Of a DNA stretch of 64,000 bases, positions 54,936-63,045 are shown in pieces; the first letter of the stretch is position 1; each line of letters begins with the position of its first letter. This DNA is from Lachnospiraceae bacterium. Its GTDB lineage: Bacteria; Bacillota; Clostridia; Lachnospirales; Lachnospiraceae. The stretch spans positions 1-64,000 of the forward strand of contig JAFUAB010000002.1 of NCBI GenBank assembly GCA_017460885.1. The letters are read 5' to 3'. The translations under genes and the position numbers were made by a program. The notes beneath the pieces were generated by a model, which saw only the letters and a program-made list of their open reading frames with translations, had not been told where the DNA came from and made no database searches.

Positions 54936-55136
54936 TTATAACTTGGTTACGTTTACAGCCTGAGGGCCTTTTTCTCCGTCAACTACCTCGTACTCAACTG
55001 CCTGGCCTTCGTCAAGAGACTTGAAGCCCTCCATGTTCAGTCCGGAGTAGTGAACGAATACATCGTTTCCCTGCTCATCAGAGATGAAACCATAACCCTT
55101 TTGGTTGTTGAACCACTTAACTGTACCCTTGTTCAT
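54936..55136 (-). CDS. cspA: Cold shock protein, CspA family
   Basis: A 66-residue single-strand nucleic-acid-binding protein. [20 protein letters not shown] carries RNP1, VFVHYSGL carries RNP2, and [21 protein letters not shown] closes the barrel. Two adjacent ATG codons are possible (55139 and 55136); the second is better spaced from GGAGG. The leader is about 55-60 nt. Confidence 0.95.
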   Translation of the reverse strand: MNKGTVKWFNNQKGYGFISDEQGNDVFVHYSGLNMEGFKSLDEGQAVEYEVVDGEKGPQAVNVTKL

Positions 55137-55201
55137 CATGTACCTCCAAGTAAAACAAAATGCAACTATGAACGGAAACTCTTTTCACATTCATAAAGTG
55201 T

Positions 55202-55230
55202 AGCTTATCACAGAAATTTTTTAATGTAAA
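55202..55230 (-). promoter_or_regulatory. cspA promoter
   Basis: On the minus strand TTTACA (55230-55225), a 17-bp spacer and TAAGCT (55207-55202) lie about 65 bp upstream of the start codon. Confidence 0.55.
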
Positions 55231-55327
55231 GGGATAGAACGGAAATTTGCATATATAAAATTAGTGTGATAGAATTGTTACGACTTTGTTACGTTGTGAC
55301 TTTGAAACTGTAATGGAGGCTTTCCTC

Positions 55328-55353
55328 AGGGAAACGATGATTAAGGCGTTTCC
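55328..55353. repeat. CAGGGAAACGATGATTAA repeat
   Basis: Arms AGGGAAACG and CGTTTCCT close a short hairpin around ATGATTAAGG. This is the same family as 16396, 37469 and 58290. It lies in the leader of the M23-like gene. Confidence 0.6.
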
Positions 55354-55418
55354 TGCGCCGGGTCTTCGATGCGAAGCATCAATTACCTCATACAGCGGTT
55401 TTACGGAAGGATACGACT

Positions 55419-56132
55419 GTGGCTGAAGAAAAGAAAAAAAACAGGCGTGGATATCACCTGATGCTTTTTACGGACAAAAAGGTCGGCGGTGTTAACCAGT
55501 TGGGCATAGGCAGTACCTTTATCAATACGCTCGGTATTTTGATCGTGCTTGTACTGATCACGACCGTAACAGGATGGAAGATCAGCTCGGATACATGCAG
55601 AAAACTTGAAACCGAAAAGGAAGAGCTCTCGGCACAGGTCACGGTTCTTGAGGACGAAGTGGCCCGGATCACGGCAAGCAATAACGAGCTTTCAAATAAG
55701 GTAACGATCCTGAGCAATACGGTCAATACCAAGGTTGAGGAACAGAACGCCATCCGGGAGGAATCGGACGCCGCGCATTTTCCGGAAGGCTTTCCGTTAT
55801 CATCATCGGCTTCGATGTCGCCGGATGAAAACGATCCCAATACGGTGATCTTTGTCAGCAACGCCGGCACCAGCGTTATCGCATCCGGAGCCGGACAGGT
55901 TACTGAGGTGATCCCCGATCCCGACTACGGATACTGTATCAAGATCGACCATCAGAACGGGTATGTGACAGAGTATTATCTTTCATCCACACCTCTGATC
56001 AAAGAGGGCGATGAGGTTTTGCAGGGCGCCATTCTGAGCCTGGTGGAATCCAATAAGTCTAAAATTGCCTATAAGGTATATCTGGACGGAGAACAGATCG
56101 ATCCTATGGATATTATCAAGATTGACGGTTAG
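55419..56132 (+). CDS. M23-like (LytM fold) membrane protein lacking zinc ligands
   Basis: A 237-residue protein: a basic cytoplasmic head, one membrane helix (about 33-52), a coiled coil (about 58-110) and a C-terminal LytM-type domain (about 140-237). The domain keeps the fold outline (VIASGAGQVTEV, YGYCIKIDHQNGYVTEYY, IKEGDEVLQGAILSLV) but lacks the HxxxD and HxH zinc ligands; Tyr and Ser occupy the usual YAHLS position. It may therefore be a scaffold or activator of another hydrolase, as known for EnvC-like and SpoIIQ-like proteins. GTG start, with GGAAGG 8 bp upstream. Confidence 0.75.
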   Translation: MAEEKKKNRRGYHLMLFTDKKVGGVNQLGIGSTFINTLGILIVLVLITTVTGWKISSDTCRKLETEKEELSAQVTVLEDEVARITASNNELSNKVTILSNTVNTKVEEQNAIREESDAAHFPEGFPLSSSASMSPDENDPNTVIFVSNAGTSVIASGAGQVTEVIPDPDYGYCIKIDHQNGYVTEYYLSSTPLIKEGDEVLQGAILSLVESNKSKIAYKVYLDGEQIDPMDIIKIDG

Positions 56133-56199
56133 TCATTGATTTTATTTGTGTTTTGAGTTATGATATCAAACGTTGCATCAATAATGTAAGGAGATTCAA

Positions 56200-57333
56200 A
56201 TGAAGAAAAAAATACTGCTTGGATTAATGATCGTGACCATGGGCGCTACTCTTATGATGGGGTGCGGAAGCAAGGAAGAAGTTGCGGAGGAACCCGAGGT
56301 TACGATAAATGTTGAACCGATACCCGATGAACCTGCTCAGGCACCGGTTGAAGAAGAGGTTGTAGAGGTTGAAGAGGAGGTATCGGATGATCTGCCTGAG
56401 GGTTATGTCAGATCCGAACTCACAAACCTTCCAATCCCTGAGGCTATCGCAAATCAGCGACCTATTGCCGCAATGGTCGATAACGAGTCGCTTGCGCTTC
56501 CCCACTATGGTATTGCCGAGGCCGATATCGTATATGAGCTGATGAATTCCACGCTTAACGGACGTATAACCAGACTGATGGTTATGGTCAAGGACTGGGG
56601 CAACATCGAGCAGCTCGGTTCCATCAGATCCGCGCGTCCCACCAACTTTTTCCTGACAGCTGAGTGGAATGCCTGCCTGGTACATGACGGAGGACCCTAC
56701 TATATTGACCAGTATGTAGCCAGAGATTACTGCTGTCACTTCTCGGGAGGTTTCTCCAGAGTAAATAACGGCAAGGCTACCGAGTATACCGAGTATGTCA
56801 TGAAGGGTGACCTGGAGAAGAAATTTGCCGATTCCAATTACTCTACCGAATATGATAAGTACAATCCCGGCACACATTATACATTCGCGCTTCCCAGCAA
56901 GCCAAACGTGCTGTCGGAAACATATTCCGGATATACCAAGCCCGCAACATATATTGATTTTCCTTTCCCTCATAACGGAAGCGAGCTTTCCTATAATGCA
57001 GAGACCGGTCTGTATGAGTACTCCGAGTACGGTTCAGAGCACAGGGATGCAGAGGACAACGAGATACTTGCGTTTACCAACGTGATCATTCAGAAGTGTA
57101 CATTTGCACAGCTTGATGAGAACGGATATCTGATCTTCAATATCCTGGCCGAGAATATGCCCGGCTACTATATCACGGGAGGAGAAGCAGTCGATATCAC
57201 ATGGAGTAAGCTGGCTGAGACCGATATAACCCGCTACTATGACGGTACGGGAGAGCAGATCACGCTTAACACAGGTAAGACATATATTGCGATCGTGCCT
57301 GATGATACGTGGGATGAACTGGTTGTAAAGTAA
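56200..57333 (+). CDS. DUF3048 (YerB-type) lipoprotein
   Basis: A 377-residue lipoprotein. The signal MKKKILLGLMIVTMGATLMMGC places the Cys at 22. An acidic Glu/Pro/Val linker (about 25-68) follows. The DUF3048 domain shows NQRPIAAMVDNE, GIAEADIVYELMNST, GRITRLMVM and LGSIRSARP. The final 70 residues form the second YerB-like domain. Function is unknown; the family occurs at the surface of Firmicutes. TAAGGAG precedes the ATG. Confidence 0.88.
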   Translation: MKKKILLGLMIVTMGATLMMGCGSKEEVAEEPEVTINVEPIPDEPAQAPVEEEVVEVEEEVSDDLPEGYVRSELTNLPIPEAIANQRPIAAMVDNESLALPHYGIAEADIVYELMNSTLNGRITRLMVMVKDWGNIEQLGSIRSARPTNFFLTAEWNACLVHDGGPYYIDQYVARDYCCHFSGGFSRVNNGKATEYTEYVMKGDLEKKFADSNYSTEYDKYNPGTHYTFALPSKPNVLSETYSGYTKPATYIDFPFPHNGSELSYNAETGLYEYSEYGSEHRDAEDNEILAFTNVIIQKCTFAQLDENGYLIFNILAENMPGYYITGGEAVDITWSKLAETDITRYYDGTGEQITLNTGKTYIAIVPDDTWDELVVK

Positions 57334-57346
57334 GAGATCAAATGAG

Positions 57347-57374
57347 AGCCCTCGGGGAGCCGGGGGCTTTTGTT
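57347..57374 (+). terminator. Terminator after the DUF3048 gene
   Basis: AGCCCTCGG (57347-57355) pairs with CCGGGGGCT (57360-57368), followed by TTTGTTGTTTG. It lies just upstream of the next gene's start, so its transcription may depend on read-through or a weak promoter. Confidence 0.7.
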
Positions 57375-57383
57375 GTTTGTTGT

Positions 57384-58274
57384 ATGTCGGAATATATAGA
57401 AATACAGGGAATTAAAATTGCATATAAGGTTTCGGGGGCAGAGAGTGATGTGCCCGTGGCCGTGATCCTGCAGGGGTGGGGAACCGATTACAGTCTCTAT
57501 GATCCCATCGCCGATCTGATAGGTGACAGATACAGGGTCGTACAGTTCGATCTGCCCGGGTTCGGCGCCAGCGGGGAACCGAAGGAGCCGTGGAACGTTG
57601 AGAACTATGCGGACTTTTTTGTGGAGTTTCTGCGGGCACTTAAGATAAATGAATGTATGCTGATCGGGCATTCATACGGCGGACGGATCATACTTAAGCT
57701 TACCGGAGATCCGAAGTATAGGAACAGGGTAGCTGCGACAGATGCAGGTGATACAGGTGATGGGAGTTTTCAGAAGACTGATGTGAATGATCCGGGAAAG
57801 GCTGATCCGGCAGATAGCAGGGATCCCATAACCGTTGACCGGCTGATACTGATAGATGCGGCGGGTATTCTTCCTGTCAGGACAGCGGCGCAGAAGCGCA
57901 GACAGCTGTCATATAAGATCCTTAAGAAGGTGTTTGCCAATAAACTGATCTACTGGCTTTTCCCGGAGATAATCGACGACTGGCGCAGCCGTCAGGGTTC
58001 CGAGGACTATCGGAGAGCTTCGGATATCATGAAGGGGACGTTGGTGAAGTCGGTTAATGAAGACCTGACGTACTGTCTGTCGAATATTAAGCAGGATACC
58101 TTGCTCATATGGGGTGAGAACGATACCGCCACACCTGTGAGAGACGCTCACATCATGGATGAAAAGATCCCGAACAGCGGTCTGGCGGTGATACCGGGAA
58201 CAGGACATTTCTCGTATGCCGGGAATCCGGAACTGTTCGGGCAGATCGTGAATGCATATTTGAATGATCGATGA
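57384..58274 (+). CDS. Alpha/beta hydrolase
   Basis: About 296 residues. The nucleophile elbow is GHSYGGRII (Ser at about 97), the acid is in WGENDTATPV, and the His is in PGTGHFSYAG. VILQGWGTDYSLYDPI and FDLPGFGASGEP are the oxyanion and cap-proximal motifs. Between the elbow strand and the cap there is a low-complexity Asp/Gly insertion (about 117-150: TDAGDTGDG and on) not usual in the fold. ATG 57384 is preferred because an earlier in-frame ATG at 57342 would translate the terminator. A MurF-like ligase follows. Confidence 0.85.
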   Translation: MSEYIEIQGIKIAYKVSGAESDVPVAVILQGWGTDYSLYDPIADLIGDRYRVVQFDLPGFGASGEPKEPWNVENYADFFVEFLRALKINECMLIGHSYGGRIILKLTGDPKYRNRVAATDAGDTGDGSFQKTDVNDPGKADPADSRDPITVDRLILIDAAGILPVRTAAQKRRQLSYKILKKVFANKLIYWLFPEIIDDWRSRQGSEDYRRASDIMKGTLVKSVNEDLTYCLSNIKQDTLLIWGENDTATPVRDAHIMDEKIPNSGLAVIPGTGHFSYAGNPELFGQIVNAYLNDR

Positions 58275-58289
58275 ATATGCGTTTGATTA

Positions 58290-58312
58290 TTCAGGGAAAC
58301 GCTGATTAAAGC
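58290..58312. repeat. CAGGGAAACGCTGATTAA repeat
   Basis: The full CAGGGAAACGCTGATTAA core occurs here, between the hydrolase and the MurF-like gene. A short hairpin GAAACGC/GCGTATTT can form. Same family as 16396. Confidence 0.55.
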
Positions 58313-58349
58313 GTATTTGCATAAAAAGAAGATCAGAGGAACGGTATAA

Positions 58350-60128
58350 ATGATCAGGGTTGTATTGATCAGCATCAGAATAATAATCTCACTTATCCTG
58401 GCGGTCATCGCATATCGATATGCACTGTTTTATAACCTGCATATGTTTCAGTTGAACGGCTACAAGAACGGGGAGCATTTTGTATGGATCCGGAAGTTCA
58501 TCCGCAGACAGTGGGTGCTGATCGCGGGAGTTGTCATAGGCATTGCGACTGTTATCTTTCCCGGAGCGGTAACAGATTGGGTTACGTTGCTGTGGTTTCT
58601 GCTCATCATCGCGGTGTATCAGGCGCTGTGCGGTATGTCTCAGAAGAAGCCGCTTGTATATACGGCGCGTGTAAAGAGACTGACAGCAACAGTGATCGTG
58701 CTCGATGTGATACTTCTGTGTGCCGGTATACTGGCGTGGGACAAGGCGGAGGGACTTTTTATCGCCGGTGCTGCAGGCAGCAGAGTATTTGCCAGAGTTC
58801 TGGGCTTTAAGCTTTTTTACGGCGGATACGGGACGCTGGCGAGACTCGATGGCATATTGATGATAACCGTGGGACTTAAGATCCTGTCATGTATTATAGC
58901 CAATATCGTAAATAAGCCGATAGAGAGAGCCGTAAGCGATCATTTTATCAATGATGCAAAAAGGATCCTGCGGGAAGCGAAAGATATGACGATCATCGGC
59001 GTGACGGGAAGCTACGGCAAGACAAGCGTCAAGTACTATCTCGGAGAGCTGCTGAGTGCGAAATACAATGTCCTGATCACACCGGAGAGCTACAATACCC
59101 CCATGGGAGTGGTAAGGACGCTCAGAGAGAGAATGAAGCCCGGCACGGAGATCTTTGTCTGTGAGATGGGAGCCAGACATGTGGGTGATATTAAGGAGCT
59201 CTGTGATCTGGTCCATCCTCATCATGGTATTATCACTTCGATCGGTCCTCAGCATCTGGAGACCTTCTTTAATATGGAAAATATCGTGTCTACCAAGTAC
59301 GAGCTTGCGGATGCGCTTCCGAAGGATGGAATGCTCTTTTTGAACTGGGATAATGAGTACGTTCGCGGAAACGCCGGCAAATACAGCAATGTGATCGGGT
59401 ATTCGGGTACCGAACGGGAACAGGTTCATGATCCTGACGCCGCGGATAAACAGCAGGATAACGTGGTTTCATCCGGCATATCTCAGAGTACGGAAGCCCA
59501 TATGCCCGGAGAAACAAAGACACAGCCCCGGTACTCTGCGCATAATATAATACTTACGCCTCAGGGAACAACGTTCGAAGTGTCGGCGCCGGATGGTGAA
59601 AGCGAAACATACACTACATCACTCATCGGTGCACATAATATAGTGAACATCACCGGTGCGATAGCCGTTGCACACTCAATGGGGATAGCCTTAAAGGATC
59701 TGAGGATCCCGGTAAGGAGACTCAGAAGCGTGCCTCACAGGCTGGAACTCAAACGGAACAGTAAAATAAACATTATTGATGACGCCTATAATTCCAATCC
59801 GGTCGGAAGCAAAGCCGCTCTCGACACGCTGGCCCTCTTTGACGGTATGAAGATCATGATCACTCCCGGTATGGTTGAACTGGGTGACAAGGAGGAGGAA
59901 TATAACTATGAATTCGGCCGTCATGCCGCTGAAGTATGCGATCATCTGCTGCTCGTAGGACACGGCAGAACGGATGCGATACGCAGGGGTGCAGAGGATT
60001 GCATTGACCGGATAAGTCAGATCCGTACCTTTGATCACTTTGAGGATGCTTTCGCCTACGCATCACAGATCCCTTGTGATACGGAGAAGTATATTTTGCT
60101 TGAAAACGATCTGCCGGATAATTATTAG
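58350..60128 (+). CDS. Membrane-fused MurF-like ligase
   Basis: A 592-residue protein. Residues 1-185 contain five or six membrane helices. From about 205 the Mur ligase catalytic domain has GVTGSYGKTSVKYYL (ATP loop), TPESYNTPMGVVRT and EMGARHVGDIKEL. The C-terminal domain has the substrate-binding IDDAYNSNPVGSKAALD (about 473-489) and ITPGMVELGDKEEEYN. These are MurF motifs, so it probably adds D-Ala-D-Ala or a related dipeptide to a UDP-MurNAc-peptide. A 40-residue acidic low-complexity insertion lies at about 355-395. A membrane-anchored form is unusual, and a canonical murF may lie elsewhere. Confidence 0.82.
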   Translation: MIRVVLISIRIIISLILAVIAYRYALFYNLHMFQLNGYKNGEHFVWIRKFIRRQWVLIAGVVIGIATVIFPGAVTDWVTLLWFLLIIAVYQALCGMSQKKPLVYTARVKRLTATVIVLDVILLCAGILAWDKAEGLFIAGAAGSRVFARVLGFKLFYGGYGTLARLDGILMITVGLKILSCIIANIVNKPIERAVSDHFINDAKRILREAKDMTIIGVTGSYGKTSVKYYLGELLSAKYNVLITPESYNTPMGVVRTLRERMKPGTEIFVCEMGARHVGDIKELCDLVHPHHGIITSIGPQHLETFFNMENIVSTKYELADALPKDGMLFLNWDNEYVRGNAGKYSNVIGYSGTEREQVHDPDAADKQQDNVVSSGISQSTEAHMPGETKTQPRYSAHNIILTPQGTTFEVSAPDGESETYTTSLIGAHNIVNITGAIAVAHSMGIALKDLRIPVRRLRSVPHRLELKRNSKINIIDDAYNSNPVGSKAALDTLALFDGMKIMITPGMVELGDKEEEYNYEFGRHAAEVCDHLLLVGHGRTDAIRRGAEDCIDRISQIRTFDHFEDAFAYASQIPCDTEKYILLENDLPDNY

Positions 60129-60131
60129 GGC

Positions 60132-60160
60132 TTGCAGTGATAACCAAAAAATGATAAAGT
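60132..60160 (+). promoter_or_regulatory. Probable promoter of the structured leader RNA
   Basis: TTGCAG (60132-60137), a 17-bp spacer and TAAAGT (60155-60160) start 4 bp after the MurF-like stop codon. The expected transcript start (about 60167) falls just ahead of the first paired base of the structure at 60171. Confidence 0.5.
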
Positions 60161-60166
60161 AGTAAA

Positions 60167-60451
60167 GAAAAAGCATAGTGGCTGTGCGGCGCCGTCAACA
60201 CCGCACAGCCGTGAAGAGTGCTTTAGGGAGCACTTTCACATGACCGAGGTCACACTACGCTTGTCATCATTATAGTCGATAGGTTCAGTGTTTTCAAGCA
60301 ATGCAGACCATATCGGTCTTTGGGGATTTCAATTATACTTGTCTCTGTATATGTTTAATTGATCTGTTCCCGCTGTGACGTGCGTATTGTTAAATTGCCT
60401 TTTTTATACAGGCAGGATGTGAAGTGTAAACTTTAGCATCCTGCTTTTTTT
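60167..60451 (+). ncRNA. Structured leader RNA with a compact four-way junction
   Basis: The 500-bp gap 60129-60628 holds no convincing gene. Bases 60171-60262 fold into a closed cloverleaf: P1 60171-60180 with 60253-60262 (one mismatch), P2 60181-60189 with 60201-60209 (perfect 9 bp), P3 60211-60222 with 60229-60239 (11 bp, one bulge), P4 60241-60244 with 60249-60252 (loop CGAG). Almost no base is left unpaired at the junction. A small hairpin (60305-60319) and then the terminator at 60412-60451 follow. No match to tRNA, tmRNA, RNase P, SRP or common riboswitch motifs was recognised. It could be a free small RNA or an antitermination leader of the CpsB operon; strand and limits are inferred. 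Confidence 0.5.
60412..60451 (+). terminator. Strong intrinsic terminator upstream of the cpsB operon
   Basis: GCAGGATG (60412-60419) pairs with CATCCTGC (60437-60444), with an inner AAGT/ACTT extension around GTAA, followed by seven T residues. It separates the structured leader from the exopolysaccharide genes. Confidence 0.85.
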
Positions 60452-60572
60452 GTGGCAACAGACGGATTCGATCCCGACGGCAGACAGTCCCGGAATTATT
60501 CATTTCAACCCTACGGACTTCTGCCAGTACGGGGTCGTGTTTGTGGTGGTCACGTAATTGTTGTCAGGGATA

Positions 60573-60615
60573 AGGAACTGTAGCGAAATGATTAAGTAAT
60601 TCTGCTTCAGTTCCT
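60573..60615. repeat. AGGAACTGTAG-type palindrome ahead of cpsB
   Basis: AGGAACTG (60573-60580) and CAGTTCCT (60608-60615) are exact inverted arms; the inner part pairs imperfectly. It is related to the element at 42954. It occupies the space just before the cpsB start codon, where no clear AGGAGG is seen. Confidence 0.55.
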
Positions 60616-60628
60616 AAAAGAAAGTACC

Positions 60629-61357
60629 ATGCTGAAAATCGTTGATATACATTGTCATATGATGCCCGGCGTAGACGACGGATCAGCAAATATGGCAATG
60701 ACCGGCAGGATGCTCCAGACAGCCAGCAATGAGGGTATAGATTCCATCATACTGACTCCACATTATAAGCCGGGACACAGACATGTCACTCCCGGGGAGA
60801 TAGGGGAATTTGCGGATACCCTGACCCATATTTCCGATCTGCGGGGATGGGATATGCGATTCTATCCCGGAAACGAGATCATGTATCACAATGATTGTGT
60901 CGCGAAGGTTGAGTCAGGCAGGATCTGCACCCTGGCAAACACGGATTACGTACTTGTTGAATTTGAGCCATGGAGTGAATTCGACCGTATATACAACGGG
61001 CTGCGGGAGTTCATGTATGCGGGTTACAGACCCGTACTTGCTCATATAGAGAGGTATTCCTGCATCATTGATAAGCCTGGGAGGGCAGAGGAAATACACA
61101 ATATGGGATGTTTTATCCAGGTTAATGCGTCCGCTGTTATGGGAGAGGAGGGGCGCGTCGTCCGGGTATTTACAAACAGGATACTTGGAGAACGCTTTGC
61201 GGACTTTGTGGCCACAGACTCGCATTCGGATACAACCCGGGCACCGCACATAAAGAAATGCGCCGATTATGTAGAAAGAAAATATGGCGCAGATTATGCG
61301 GCAAGGATATTTGAAGGCAATGCCAGCAAGCTTATCGAAGGAGACGAGATCCGTTGA
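60629..61357 (+). CDS. cpsB: CpsB/YwqE-type tyrosine-protein phosphatase (PHP domain)
   Basis: A 242-residue manganese-dependent phosphatase. PHP metal motifs: VDIHCHMMPGVDDGS (about 5-19), ILTPHYKPGH, GNEIMYH, RPVLAHIERY and DFVATDSHSD. CpsB dephosphorylates the bacterial tyrosine kinase CpsD and so sets capsule or exopolysaccharide output. It is the first gene of the operon whose next members are its expected partners CpsC and CpsD. Confidence 0.92.
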   Translation: MLKIVDIHCHMMPGVDDGSANMAMTGRMLQTASNEGIDSIILTPHYKPGHRHVTPGEIGEFADTLTHISDLRGWDMRFYPGNEIMYHNDCVAKVESGRICTLANTDYVLVEFEPWSEFDRIYNGLREFMYAGYRPVLAHIERYSCIIDKPGRAEEIHNMGCFIQVNASAVMGEEGRVVRVFTNRILGERFADFVATDSHSDTTRAPHIKKCADYVERKYGADYAARIFEGNASKLIEGDEIR

Positions 61358-61418
61358 GCCGGGAATTCATCCGACGCACAGCCCGGGATAAAGGGATTTC
61401 TATCAACCATTACATAAG

Positions 61419-62177
61419 ATGAACAGAAGAGACGGAAAAAACGACGTAATAGAAATAGATCTGCTTGAGATCGTTATGCTGCTGTGGCATCATGCGGTTC
61501 TGATCATAGGGGTGGGTATGATGTTTGCGATAGCGGCTTATGCGCTGGCTACGTATGTGATCCCGCCGTACTACCAGTCCACGACGAAGATCTACATATT
61601 AAACAAGACCGAAACCGCTGCAGTCACATATTCCGACACGCAGCTGGCGACACAGCTGACGAAGGATTACTCCGAACTGATCACCAGCCGGTATGTTATC
61701 GAACAGGTGATACAGGAGCATAATCTCGAGGTTGACTATGATGACATGTTGGAGAAGATCAGTGTAAATACCCCTACCGATACCAGAATAGTGGAGATCA
61801 CGGTGGAGGACAATGATCCTGTTGTGGCCATGAACATATGCAACTCCATCAGGGAGGTGGCCAGTGAACACATTCAGAACGTGATGGACATCGATGCCGT
61901 CAATGTTGTGGAGACGGCTAATATGCCGGAGGAAAAAGCCGGTCCCAGCGGGTTTAAGAGCGCACTGATAGCGGGAATGGCAGGCTGTGTGCTTGTGGCA
62001 GCAGGAATTTTCATCAGATATATGCTTAATGACTCCATCAGGTCATCCGACGACATAGAACGATATCTGGAGCTCAGTACTCTGGCACTCATTCCTATCG
62101 ACGAGAGTGAGTTGGAGGAGGAATCAACCAAAAAGAAAAGAAAAAAGAGATCAAGAAATGCAGGAAGTAATACTTAA
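61419..62177 (+). CDS. cpsC: CpsC/Wzz-type chain-length and kinase-activating membrane protein
   Basis: A 252-residue Wzz-domain protein with helices at about 25-47 and 185-207. Between them is an extracellular domain including PPYYQSTTKIYILNK, QLTKDYSELITSRYVIEQV and the Pro/Gly motif EKAGPSGFKSALIAG before the second helix. In Gram-positives this protein is separate from the kinase and activates it through its short cytoplasmic tail (here Lys-rich KKKRKKRSR). It overlaps cpsD by 20 bp. Confidence 0.92.
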   Translation: MNRRDGKNDVIEIDLLEIVMLLWHHAVLIIGVGMMFAIAAYALATYVIPPYYQSTTKIYILNKTETAAVTYSDTQLATQLTKDYSELITSRYVIEQVIQEHNLEVDYDDMLEKISVNTPTDTRIVEITVEDNDPVVAMNICNSIREVASEHIQNVMDIDAVNVVETANMPEEKAGPSGFKSALIAGMAGCVLVAAGIFIRYMLNDSIRSSDDIERYLELSTLALIPIDESELEEESTKKKRKKRSRNAGSNT

Positions 62178-63045
62178 GACAAAAGGATCGTCCTTCAGGA
62201 TCAAAGAAGCTTATAAATCACTCAGAACGAACGTGGAATTCTGCGGGGAGGACGTTAAGGTCATAGCAATCACCAGCTGTACTCCGAATGAAGGAAAATC
62301 CAGTGTATCCATGGGGCTTGCCCAGGCATTTGCAGAAGCCGGCAAGAAGACTCTTCTGGTGGATGCGGATCTGCGCAAGAGCGTGCTGGTGTCCAGATAC
62401 AGAACCGGACAGATCAGGTATGGTCTGGTGCATTTTCTGGTTGGGCAGAGAAAGGCAGAGGAGGTGTTCTGCAAGACTGATTTTCCCTCGCTTTTTGTTG
62501 TGTTTGCCGGCCCTGTACCACCTAACCCGAGTGAATTGATGGGAGGGAGTAAGTTTACCAGATTCCTGGAGGATGCCAGAAAGATCTTTGACTTCATTAT
62601 CGTGGATACTCCACCGCTCGGAAGTGTGATCGATGCCGCTGTAATAGCCACGAAATGTGACGGAACGGTGATGGTCATAGAGAATAACGCCGTGAGCTAC
62701 CGGTTTGCACAGAATGTAAAGGAGCAGCTTGACAGATCGGGCTGTCGGATACTTGGAGCGGTACTCAATAAGGTGGATATGTCGTCCGGAGGTCATTACG
62801 GTACCTACGGAAGATATTATGGAAGGTATTATGGCAGATATTACGGCAAATACTACGGTAATTACGGAGAATATGGTAATCTGCCGGACTCCTCTCTGGA
62901 TAAAAATACGAATTCTGACGTCAAAGATCGAACAGACACCAAAAAGAAGTCCGGGAAAGCCGGAAAAAATGTCAAAGCATCGGCTGCTTCGAATATGAAT
63001 GATCATCCGGAAGTGGAAATGATCGATCTGAACAAAGATGAATAA
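62158..63045 (+). CDS. cpsD: CpsD/CapB-type tyrosine kinase
   Basis: About 295 residues. The BY-kinase motifs are Walker A SCTPNEGKSSVS (about 41-52), Walker A' LLVDADLRKS and Walker B FIIVDTPPLGS. A Tyr-rich cluster of 12 Tyr in GRYYGRYYG-type repeats (about 213-240) is the autophosphorylation tail. Unlike most family members, about 50 further charged residues follow the cluster. ATG 62158 is preferred to an upstream ATG at 62107, since homology (EAYKSLRTNVEF) starts right after it. It overlaps the next gene by 8 bp. Confidence 0.92.
   Translation: MQEVILKTKGSSFRIKEAYKSLRTNVEFCGEDVKVIAITSCTPNEGKSSVSMGLAQAFAEAGKKTLLVDADLRKSVLVSRYRTGQIRYGLVHFLVGQRKAEEVFCKTDFPSLFVVFAGPVPPNPSELMGGSKFTRFLEDARKIFDFIIVDTPPLGSVIDAAVIATKCDGTVMVIENNAVSYRFAQNVKEQLDRSGCRILGAVLNKVDMSSGGHYGTYGRYYGRYYGRYYGKYYGNYGEYGNLPDSSLDKNTNSDVKDRTDTKKKSGKAGKNVKASAASNMNDHPEVEMIDLNKDE

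Noticed and set aside
60171-60262. tRNA gene
   Set aside because: The cloverleaf has arms of the wrong size, no anticodon or T-loop sequence and no CCA-compatible acceptor.
60240-60275. Tiny open frame MTEVTLRLSSL inside the structured region
   Set aside because: It lies fully within paired stems and has no ribosome site; too short to support.
60452-60583. 43-codon GTG-initiated frame after the terminator
   Set aside because: No family resemblance or ribosome site, and its end lies in a dispersed repeat; at most a gene remnant.
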